DNA of 64,000 nt from Serilophus lunatus (Eukaryota > Chordata > Aves > Passeriformes > Eurylaimidae): NCBI GenBank assembly GCA_013399895.1, contig VXBA01005600.1, positions 114,292 to 178,291 of the forward strand, in the 5' to 3' direction. Position 1 is the stretch's first letter, and every line of letters begins with the position of its first letter. The notes beneath the pieces are model-generated. The model had not been told where the DNA came from. It made no database searches and saw nothing but the letters and a program-made list of their open reading frames with translations. A program made the translations under genes and the position numbers. This document shows, piece after piece, positions 37,101 to 49,100 of the stretch.

Positions 37101-40100
37101 GTCTGTGAGGATCACGGGACTAAATGAAATTAAACGTCTTTCTTGACCTCTGTTATTTCTATCTTATTGCATATCTCACAAACATTTGCCTGTAAGGTGA
37201 ATTAGAGGTGAATCCAAGTCACAGTATTCAACATCAGAGGTTCTAGAAAACTTCAAGTTTTTGTTTCATTCAAATCAGCTCCTTTGCAGATTGCACCTTT
37301 TGAGAGCAATGGCTGTCTGTGATAAGAGTAGGTCCTCACAAGTGTTCAGCCCTGTTTGTGATTATAGTAAATTGCTGGATTTCCGAGGTTCCTCAGCCTG
37401 TGGCGTGGCATGGAAACTGCTCCATGGAGGAAGCATTTAGAAATCTATGCCTTACTTTAGTGAGCATTACTGAAGTGAGAGTTGAATTATTTTAAAAGTC
37501 TGACTGCAATAGGTGCTGGATATTTTAAAATTTGGCCTTCAGCCTTTTGAAAGAGCTCATCTGTCTTGTACCATGACCTGATAGTGTCATATAATCTGTC
37601 AAATAATTTAAAAACATTGATTTTATTCTTGGTTTTTTGTTTTCTCAAAGCAATCACTAATGTTAAAACGTGGGCATTGGACAGAGAAGTGTTTCAAAAT
37701 ATCATGAGAGTGACAGCACAAACAAGACAAGAGCAATATAGAAACTTCCTTAGAAGGTAAGTATGATTAATTTCTATTTCGGTTACTGCTTTGAGCTGCT
37801 TATTAAGGTGCACAACGATACGGTGCCTGTCTTGTAAACAGAGAAAAAAAGATGCTCTTTATGCAAATACAGCCTCAAAACCTTGACTTTTTTTTTAACA
37901 TTCACAAAATTTATTTTAATTGTTTTTCTCCTGCATTACATTAGGAAGCTTCAATCAGTGCTTTTTTTCAGTAGTAGAATAAATGTATAGAAAAGTTGCA
38001 TGTCTAGAGGTTTAAACAATATAATGAATAAATAGAGTTAAGTAAATCCTCAAACTAGTAGTTAATTTGCTGCTGGAGTAGATTAGGGAATATTGCCTAT
38101 TCCTTGGAGACATGAATATAAGATCTGCATGTCTCTCAACTTATGAACTAATTCCAACAAAAATTATTCAGAAATCTGCAGAGTATAGTAATTCTCTCTC
38201 CTGCAGGGAACACTGGGAGTTGTACCATGCTCCTCCTTAGGAAGATGGTGAAATCAGAGGTTCCAAACCTTAATGAGCCGATTTCATATTTTTGTTTTTT
38301 AACAAAGAATGACTTTTCTATTATGCCCTCAACTTGAGATGTAAAGCCTGGCCATGCATAGAATGGTCTTGTCTATTTTTACGTCTGTTTCCATGTTTGA
38401 TTTCTATACATTCTTCTTTGCTGAGCCTGAGCAGCCAGAAAGTTTTAATTTTCTAACTTGTACAAGTCTGAGTGATCAGGAGGGAGGTTTTTTCATTCTT
38501 ACCAGCAAGTTCACCAAGTCATCACTGTAATTGGATTCTCTTTTAATGGTTGTCCAAGGAGTACTGAAGTTGTGATTTTTGCAGTACATTTGAAAACACA
38601 TTCTTGGATTAGTACAATGCCTTGGGTTTGCAGTTCCTGGATTCTGAATGACTGAATTTTGAAATCAATCCATATGCTCACTAGAGTCTTTTCCCCTGCT
38701 GAAATAAGAAGTTGATTTACAAACTGGCCAATGTTTGCCACGTTTCCAAGTTGTAATTTGTGTGAGTTTTGTTTGCCTAAAAAAAAAAGATGAGAATGCT
38801 TGAACCTTCCGAATTAAGATTTAGTTGTATGTTTTGTTGACCATCAGTTAAACTGGCTATAAAATGTAATTGTACAAGTTGTATAGATGAGGTCATGAAA
38901 AAAAAAAAAGTGTTAATGATAAGTACTTTGCTTTTTTGTTGTTTTGCATTTCTGTTTTCTGGAAGTGTGTCCCTGCTGAAAAACTTACCTGAAGATAAAT
39001 TAACCAAGATCATGGACTGCCTGGAAGTGGTAAGATGCTGTTAAGATCTTCTAAACAGTGCTCAGTAAGCTTTCAAAACAACAAAGAGGAATAAATCAAC
39101 ACAATACAAATAAAAATTAAAAAAGCAACAAAGCTTTTTTAATATAGGAGGGGTTTTGGAATGATCATAGTGGAATTCCAGGTTGGCAGGAAATAATAAT
39201 ATTTAGTGACATAAAAGTAAGTTATATTTTTAACATCAAAGGAGTTAAGCAAGTAGATAAGGGGATCTATAATCTAGCCTTTTTTAAGATTAATAACAAA
39301 GTTTCTCTCTAGGTGTATGGTACTTTTGGCAATCATGCTTTACGTGTTTGCAATGTGGATATGTAATATTTTCATATTCCTTGGATCAAAATATATGGGA
39401 AGAAGGCCTTAGAACTTCAGCATATGAATCTAGCCAAATATCTGTGTGTCTTAGGGCTTCAAATGCCAGGAGTCTTTGAAGGTAAAGGCTTGATATATAC
39501 TCATAGCTGTGACTTTTTTCAAGGGCAGTGATAACTACTCATTCTTTTTGTACAGAGAAAGTCTGTAGGAACCCCAGACTTGGAATGGTTCTGCAAGTGG
39601 AGAACAAAAGTTCTTCAGAAAACAGAACCTCAGTCCAAGCAAGTTGGAGAAGGCAGATAGTGGTGCATGGCCAGAGCATATGGAGATCATGGTGTTGCTT
39701 ATGTGAAATGGCAAATAGCCTAAGCATGGCAGCATCCTAAGCAGTGACTTTTTTTTTTCTTCTTTTTTTGGTGTGGTGGGGGGATTCCTGGGAAGAGAGA
39801 GCTTGTAGAAAACACTCTGAGGACAAAAAAATTATGTGTTTTTTTAATAAGAAACAGATCACGAAGCTGTAAGTTAACATGGAAAAAATGCTTGGTTGAA
39901 AGTTAGACAATCAGGTAATTCATTACCTGAATGATAATGGTGGGCAGGGTTCCTCAGCATATACAGAAAAATTAGTGCCTTGTAACTTACAACAGATAAT
40001 TAAGGCATTCCCACTGAGATGTCAAGCCTGAAATTACTTTTGGAGGGGGGTTTTTTGTTTAGAACGCTTTTAAGAGTTTTTGGGTTTTTTTCCCTTGTTT

Positions 40101-43100
40101 TCCCCTGCTTCATATGGAGGACACCAGTGTTACTATTTTTTTTTTTTTTTAAACAATGTGCTGCTGCATTAAGATTGACCACCATACTTTCTATAGTGGA
40201 ATGGTTGCATATTATGGGATGTAATGTGTGAAGGGGATAGGAAGTTAAACGTCAGTGGAACATCCACAGGTATTAAGAAAACTGCATAGTAGCCAGAACT
40301 TTCAGAGAAGCTACAGACTTACTAGAGAATACTGTCTCTCACTTCCCCCCAACAGGAGTACTATGACAAGGGAGATTATGTTATTCGGGAAGGAGAAGAA
40401 GGAAATACCTTCTTTATAATATCAAAAGGAAAGGTAAGATATAATAAACCTAACTTAGAAAGTAGAATGTGCAAACCCTTGTATTCCAAAAGCTACCTTA
40501 AGGTGTGAGACCTCCAGTAAAATCTGTGCAGAATGTTTTTGAGGACATTATTAAGTCCACAAGACCATGATAAAACTCTGGAGCAGCATTTCAAGGGCTC
40601 TGGGAGCCTGATTTTCAATTCACAATGAACCCAAGTTATATTGTTCAAATTATAATATAATTATAGTATGTCCTGAAGCCGCTCGACATTGTAGCACAGA
40701 GGTAAAGTCAATTTTTTTGTAAATGAGATTTGATCCTATACCTTCTCCTAGACAGTGCAATATCTGATGGGAAAAACATAGACTTGTGAAATATCTAAGA
40801 AGTAATGGAGTCCTAGGCTTAATGGAGAATGGCCTTCTAGGTGTCTCAGTCTATTCCTTTCATTTGTTAGCCCCAGAGGAGAAAGGCAGCAGCCTTTATC
40901 CTTCAGTTGTTATATTGGAGGCTGACACAGGACTCTAAAAAATCAAATCAGGGGAATTTTTGTCAATAAACTCAAAATGTGTCTGTTTTTTGCTAATATG
41001 GGCGTCAGCAGAATGTGTGCTACTGTGGAAGCAGAATTTCATGAGGGAGAAACATTAATTAATGCTTCTGGAGGCCATCAGTTTAGCTGAGAAGACAAAA
41101 GGCTCATAAGCTGTCTGCCCACTGTGGGAACTGAAGTATTTTTCAGTTTTTCATTAAAATGGGACTTATTTTGCTCTGTTTTAAAAGGTATGAGTGCAAA
41201 ATGTTGGGGGGTGGGCAATAATAAACATATTTCTTTTTTCAGCAAAAATCAGAGAGCTATCAGGAAATGTTTAGTTTTAATTTTTGAGAGGAGGCAGTAA
41301 CTACATACATTTGTGACTTTTTCTACAGCATTACTGAGTTTAAGACATTAAATAAAAAGAAAAGAAGGGAAAGCCATGCAATACTTTGAAACTTTGCCTT
41401 GCTTAATTTTTGTTCCTGTACTTTCCAGGTAATAGTTACCCAGAGTACTGCAGATCACTCACAGCCTCAGCTGATTAAAAACCTGCATAAAGGAGATTAC
41501 TTTGGAGAAAAAGCACTCATTAGGTTAGTTCACATTGGCTGATTGATGATGTGTAGTATTTCAATTGTTCTATCACTGTCTACCAGATTCAGCACCTCAT
41601 GACTGTTCTGAATATAATGTTTGCTTTGACTGCAAAGTCAGTAGATGAAGGTAGTGACTGAATTTGTCTTAATATTTGGGGCTTCTGCAGAGACAGCTTG
41701 AAAGTATACACAGTCATCTACCTTTGGTTTTCCCTGTATGAGTCATATGCTGCCCTTCTCTGCTTTGTTTATATTTCAGTAAAAACTGTGATGAAAACTT
41801 GTGCCAGGTTCTATACGTCTTTAAAATGGATAAGCCATCCATCCATCATGATGGGAATTGAGCTGTTGTTTCTGTGCCACTGGCCATGATAATAAGAAAG
41901 AGAGAAAAGAAGTCACATAATACATATTTTTGTGGGTAATCGAGTAGGGAATCTTTTGATTTCTGGAATGTTTTATGGCCAAGGATCACTTCAGAAATTT
42001 CACCATGATTTTTTGGAAGGTTTCTAAAGGATGCCATGATCCAAACCCTACTGAAACTGGAAAAAAAACTGTGTTAGACAATAATAATGACTAGTAAAAT
42101 GCTGTGATTTTGTATTTGCTTCAGCAATACTAATCCAGATCCAGGCTGTAAAGACCTTTGGGGAGTTTCACATATAGCAGTGGTGAATTTCCATGAGTAC
42201 ACTGTAGGATTTTGACATGTTTCTGAATTCTTCTAATACTTTTCAATTCTTAGTGACGACGTCAGATCAGCAAATGTTATTGCAGATGAATACAATGTGG
42301 AATGCCTTGTTATAGACAGAGAGTAAGTACTCTACAGTTTAATAAAAGACTTGCATCTTCTTTCAGTAGGTTAATGTGGCTTCACTGTAGGCAAAATCAC
42401 AATGTTTTCTTAAGTGAATGCTGAACAAGTTGTTATGCTTTGGGAATACTAATGAAGAGAGGCTGACAGCAGGCGTTAGTGCACAGAAGCTTAAGTGTTG
42501 CTCAGAATTACTCTGTGCTCTCTCTTCTTGTAGTGGTGATGTTTATCTGGGACTTCTGGGTCAGGGATTCTTGAGGTTGGTCATATCAGTGAAGACCAAT
42601 GCAAAGAAGGTGTTCAACTACTCTGCCTTCTCTGCATCCTCTGTTACCAGGGTCCTCCCTCCATTTAGTAATGGGTACATATTCTCCTTTGTTTACCTTT
42701 TGTTACTGATGTATTTGGAAGAGCCCTTATTGTCCTCGACATTCTTGGCCTGATTTAATTCCCGTTGGGCCTTGGCCTTTCTTGTCTCATTTCTATTTAC
42801 TCTGACAACCTCTCTATATTCATTCCGTATGCCTGACCCTGCTTCCATCTGCTATGTGTTTCCTGCTTATGCTTGAGTAACTACGAGAGTTCTTTATTTT
42901 TCCACACAGGTCTTTTGCCCCTTAGCCCAACTTCTTGCTCATTTCTTGAGCCTAGAGGAAGTGATCTTTGAATATTAACCAAGTTTCTTGGACCCCTCTT
43001 CCCTGTAGGGCCTGTTCCCATGGGATTTTTCTTCAAAGATACCTGAAGAGGCTGAAGTTGGCTCTTTTGAAACACTGGAATAGGCTTCCTAGCAGGGTGG

Positions 43101-46100
43101 TTGAGGCCCCATCTGTTCAGCTTGGTTCACCCTGAGATGGTCAGGCAGTTGGACCAGATGGTTGTTGTAGGTCCCTTCCACAGAAATGGTCTATTCTAAG
43201 TCTTTTCTCCCTACAGTACTGTTACTCATCTGTGAAGTAGGAGGGGTGATCCCAATCATTTTGGCACTGTGTACCAGGGGTTTTATCCATTGGGGCAGAA
43301 GGACTGATTGCCTGAACTCATGCCAGTCTGGTTCCCATGGCAGAGATGATGAACCACACTTAACCACAGTGTGTACACCCAGCCTGCTCCAAATTATTTA
43401 AACATAACATGAAACAACATGAGAAGATCAGGCATTCTGTCCCCCTACCCTCTGGAAAAAGTTTGGTACTTCAGCTGGGTACTCCCTCTTCAAAGCTCTT
43501 AAAATACTGTCAGAATGAAAATTTAAGGCTTAGTCTAGGTTATGACTTCAATGTTCTGCAGTTCAAAGTGTTTCATTCGTGTTCTTAGGACATTCAATCA
43601 AACTGTTGGAACTTATGAGGAGCTCCAAACTTACCTTGAAGGTTATGTGGCTAATCTGGCCCAGGCTGATGAAAAGCGGCATGCAAAGTAAGTCAGATAA
43701 TTTGGTAGATATATCTTTAGTGGGTAACCATAAAAAAGAGCGATAGATATGCAAGTGATGGAGTATCCATGGTAGTCGATGGCGATGGACCCCTAGGAAT
43801 GACAGCAGTCAATATAATAAAACAGTCTGGATAAGCATATGAAGTCCAAGAAACTTTTTCTGAAACAAAAATTGCACAGAGTCTCACTATATTGACTTTA
43901 AAACAAGAATTCGCTCTATCCCAAGAAAACTGAGCACAGAAAGAAGTGATGTTACGCTCAAATAAATTTAGCATTCTGATGGTAAATTCTTTGATTGGTA
44001 AAACCCCAAAAGGCCAACTCTATCTCTTGGTCGAGTTAATGAAATTAACTCTATTACTGTGCAAAAGATTAATTGTCATTTCAAAAAGAAACAATAGTTC
44101 ATAATAAAGACAATTTATTTTTAATGTTTCAGTGTAGCACTGATGGAATTGACATTTGGTTTTAGCTGTGGGCCACACTTTTAGTTTATATGCCTTGGAT
44201 TTCAACCTAAGTGCTACTGGAAGATTACCAGTGTCAGGTTTATTTTAGCAATACAGTTGCATTGTTATCCTGATCATTCTATTGGAACTGGTACACAGTC
44301 CTTCAAACATTGCTTATCCAAATTGGAGTGCCCAAAGTTTTGCAGCTGAAAGCATAAATAGGAACCTCACCACGGATCAGCTCCTGCTAAAAATACTGTT
44401 GATTGTACTCAGTAAACTTCAGTAGCATTTTGCTTCTAATTTACTTCCATGGGATGTCCAGGGAGAATGTGCTTCTGCAAATAAAATTAAGACTCTCTTA
44501 GGAAATATGAAAGCTTTACTTTCCTTCTTTTCCTTTTCATGTCCTTTTCCTTTGCTTGTCCTTTTCCTTTCGTTTCTATAGGATCATTAAAAGTAATGAC
44601 AAGGAAGAGCACTAACCTATGTTGATTTTCTTAATGCAGAGGAAGATCCTTCTGTGGACAGTTGACCAGAGAGGTGTCTCTGGAGATGATAGAGCTGAAG
44701 GAGAAAGTAGCCCAGTTCCCTCCTTCCCCATTCAAGAATTTAGAAGTTGTCACAACTCTGGGTGTTGGTGGGTTCGGAAGGGTTGAGCTTGTAAGACATT
44801 GTTTTAAACATATTCAAGTAGTTTTCTGTCTTAGATGACTGATTCAGACACTGAATAATGTGAAGGGTTTTAATATTCTATATGCTTGTGCCTCTCAGGC
44901 AGAAATAATTCTATATAAAGCAATGCCTAGTTAAAAAACATTTCAGGACTTGGATGTTCAAAGAAACAAATCCATTCTTACGTGCCTTCATCTCCTGCTG
45001 TTAAAAGTATCTTCCTGGTCACTAGACAGAGTCATCAGTTTATGCATGTGGATTTTAAAGATGTGCCTACCTGCACTGTGTTCCTTGAATTTCAGGCCTT
45101 TTTCCAAAAATCTGCCTGGACCTGAAGTAATCTCCACAGCATCGCAAAGTCTGTACTATTAGAATTGCTTCAGTATGCCCCACAGCAGCTGCGACCAGTA
45201 TGATCTATCTCTGAGCTGTGTTGACTGTGAAATTCCCAACAATTTGTAATGGCTCTGCTGAGCCATACTCAATAGCATGAACAGCTGTGTTTCTGGGATA
45301 CCAAAAGCCTCATGAGCCTAAAGTCTTAAATTCCACTCTCTCCTGGCTTATTAGCAAATATCTGAGGAAAAACCTGAAAGCTTTTTGTGCAGGCTGCTGA
45401 AGGTAATGGTAAATTAATGGAGACTTTGTGATTTTAGTGAAGTCAACAATCCTTCACAGTAGTCAGACCATCAGTTGTTTTATTCTGATTCATGCTTCAC
45501 AAAAAAAAAAAAAAAACAAAACCTTCCACACTGGAAATTCTACACCATCACCTGAATAATAAGCTAAAAACTGAATTCTCATCCAGCTGTTGAACACAGA
45601 TAACTGCTTCCTTGATGTCCAAGAAGCCCTGTTTTAGCTTCCATCTTTTTATTGCATATTGGATAATATTTCCATGTAATGCAAAATCATTTGTAAACAT
45701 TCTTCCTAAACTGCCTCTGCTTTTTGTTCTTTTGTATTATGCTGATGTTTAGAAATCTTAAATTGAAATTAGGACCCACTGTGGTATAAGCTTCTTGTAA
45801 TATGTAGTACCTATCCAAACTTCTGCTATTTCACATACATAAAATGAACAAAGGGAACATTTCCCTTTGCAGGTCAGCACTGGGAAACTAAAAAGATCTG
45901 ATGCTTGACTTGAAATCATACATAACAGTCCTGCAAAAAATCCAGAATTTGTCCCTTGTTACAGCCATCCATTTTAGTCCTGTGCTGTGTTGAAAAAGAT
46001 GGATAACAGTGTACTTATTGAGAACAGATTGGCAAAACATCCTTTCTTTGATTCATACGTATGCATCACTTTAATTCACAGGTTAAAGTGAAAAATGAAA

Positions 46101-49100
46101 ACATGGCTTTTGCTATGAAGTGCATAAAGAAGAAACATGTAGTGGACACCAAACAACAAGAGCATATCTATTCTGAGAAGAAAATCCTTGAGCAGATATG
46201 TTCTCCATTCATTGTAAAGTAAGTTGACCATAAGGTTTTGTTGAGTGTTGAGCCCCAGCTGATGCACTGGATGGTGTTATTAAGAATGAGGCTTGGCATG
46301 TATGAGTTCTGGAGAAACGACATTGCAAGTCTCATATTTTATTTTGCGTTTTCTAAACTGCTGTCATTCGTCTCCACAGACTATATCGCACCTTCAAAGA
46401 TAACAAGTATGTATACATGCTGCTGGAGGCTTGCCTTGGAGGGGAATTGTGGAGCTTGCTGAGAGACAGGTAACAGCAAAGAAAGTGCAATCTTGACCTT
46501 TAAACTCGCCAATCAGCTCCATATGTCTACTGAGTAGGTTCTCTATTCAAGGACTGTCTAATGAAAAGGTGTTTGGTTACCGTTCTGGGTGTAGTATGTT
46601 ATCTGGTTCATAAGTGAGGCATTCTTAGAACTTAATCACCATCCTTACAGACAATCATTTTTGTTCCAGAGGCAGCTTTGATGAATTCACCACCAAGTTC
46701 TGTGTTGGGTGTGTGACAGAGGCTTTTGACTATCTGCATCACATAGGAATTATCTACAGAGACCTGAAGCCAGAAAACTTAATTTTGGATGCTGAAGGCT
46801 ACATAAAACTGGTAAGATGTAATCCATTGTAATGTCATCCTTTTGTGCCTGTATCCTGTTTCTTTGGAAGAGGGATATAAATAGACAGCAGGTAATTATA
46901 GAACCGGGATCCCAGAGTTTAATATCTCTTGCGCTCCAGTGGAAAAGAGGACAGGCTTCTTCTTGCACAATAAGAAACAAAGCCATTGCAAAGCAATTGC
47001 AAGCCACAGACAGACAGGGGATTTGCAGTCTCTGAGAGCTCTTGCCACAGCATAAAAAACAACAACAAAAAAATTCTCCCAGCAGCTAGTTTCAATGGAA
47101 AGACAGGAACCACATTTCTCAGGTGCAGAATTACCTCTCTGTCCAGCCTCGTGCAATCATAGGTTCTACATTCACTCATCCATCCATCCAATCTACAATC
47201 ATAGGCTTCCTGTCTTTGCAGAGAGGAAACACAGTAAAGAAGTCCTCCCATACTTGACTTTGACTGTGAAAAGTGCAATGAGAATACCCTTCAAAGGACT
47301 TGATATATCCTTTATGGGGATAATGAGCAACCCACTCTTTTCCAGGGGCAGTAAATTTTTTGTCCTCAAGAAAAGTATGGGTTGTTCTCTCCAAAAATAA
47401 TTTAGAGCATTACTTGTGAGAATAGATGGACCTATTTCATAACATTTAGTAATACAGTGGAATTACTTCTCTCTCCTTCACAACTACACTGTGTAGTTGT
47501 TTTAGCTGTAAACTAGCAACCCTTCAATCTTTGCAGGAGGTGAGGAAGTAAGTAAGACCTTAAGGCTTCCCAATGTAAAACACATCTGCTTTATGCAGTG
47601 TATGTTGATTTTGATCAGGTTGATTTTGGATTTGCAAAGAAGATTGGATCAGGGCAGAAAACCTGGACGTTTTGTGGAACTCCTGAGTATGTTGCCCCTG
47701 AAGTCATTCTCAGTAAAGGCCATGACTTCAGTGTGGATTTTTGGTCCCTTGGGATTCTTGTGTATGAACTCCTTACAGGCAGGTAAGTGCCTTTTGCTCC
47801 ATTTTCTTACCTTGTTTGTTTGTTTGCTTTTAGAAACATTTTCAACGTTATTTTTAAAATAACATTTCTCATCAGTAAACAGTTTTTTCTCATCAGTAAA
47901 CAGGCTTGCAAAATAATGCTTGGTTTTGCCCCTTGTGCATGTCTTACATGCCATCGTTTCAGAAATGCCACAGACAACATGCAGTACATATTGTCAATTC
48001 TGGCTTATCCATCCAAGGAAAGATCCAGGCACGAGCTGTAATTGGCTGATGATGATGCTTCCTGTGAGGAACAACTGACAATAGACTGTTCTTTTTCCCT
48101 TTAGTGGGGATAATAGTGGGGTACTATGGGGTGGGTGAACTATTAGCAGGGCTCATTCTTTTCCTCCATGCACATTTCCATAACAGCTCTTTCTGAGTGT
48201 TCAATGATAATACAATGTGGAAGTGTCCCTGAGTTAGACTGGAGGCAGAGCTGGCTGAGAGGGACACATAGGGTCATACATTTTACCTGGTACCTACAGG
48301 AATCTTAATAGCTTCAAAATCTTTCTTATATTTTAAACAGGCTGAAAGGGTGAAAGGTGTAAAACTAGGAAAGTGGGGGGTTTTCCATGTTCTCAAATAT
48401 TTACTTTGATAAGTAATGACCACATTTGCTCTTGGAGCTGTCCCATTTATCAGTGTCCTTTTTTTTTTCTAGTCCACCATTCTCTGGAGCTGATCAAATG
48501 ATGACATATAATTTGATTCTCAAAGGCATTGAAAAGCTGGATTTTCCTAAAACAATAACAAGACGGCCTGAGGATTTGATCCGCAGACTCTGCAGGTAGG
48601 AGGGGCAGTTTGTGGCAAAACCTGAGTGTAGATAGACTGAGCTCTTTTAGAATTCAAACAAGAGTGTTGAATTCCTGACAACTTAATTTAGAATTATTAT
48701 GCATAGCATGGTCTATTCTGATTATATTCAGTATGCACTGCCTGCCTCTGAATATGTGTCACACCTTTCAGTCTGCAGAGGCAGCGTCTACATATGTTGG
48801 CTCTGTGCTTCTTTGTAGCTGTGATTATTTTCTTAGAGAAAAGTTATTAAGTGTGGGCTGAGAAAAGAGCTAAGAAATTTGATTTTGGTATCGAGAACAT
48901 TGGATTTTGTAAAAAAATGCTTCTGAAATTACTTAGGTGTATAGTTCCTATAGAAAATGCAGGGCACTTAAAGACTGACTTAAGCCCATCTGAAAATGTG
49001 CAAAAGGTGATATTTCAAAAGGGCAAACATAACTCAGAAGCACTAGTGCACAGTAGCATGCACAGCCTCTGTCTGGTGATGCTGTTGACTTTGAACTCCC

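Noticed and set aside
47599..47618. Extending PRKG2 exon 15 upstream to the earlier AG
   Set aside because: The 20 added bases break the reading frame, while the chosen start gives an exact match to the DFG segment.
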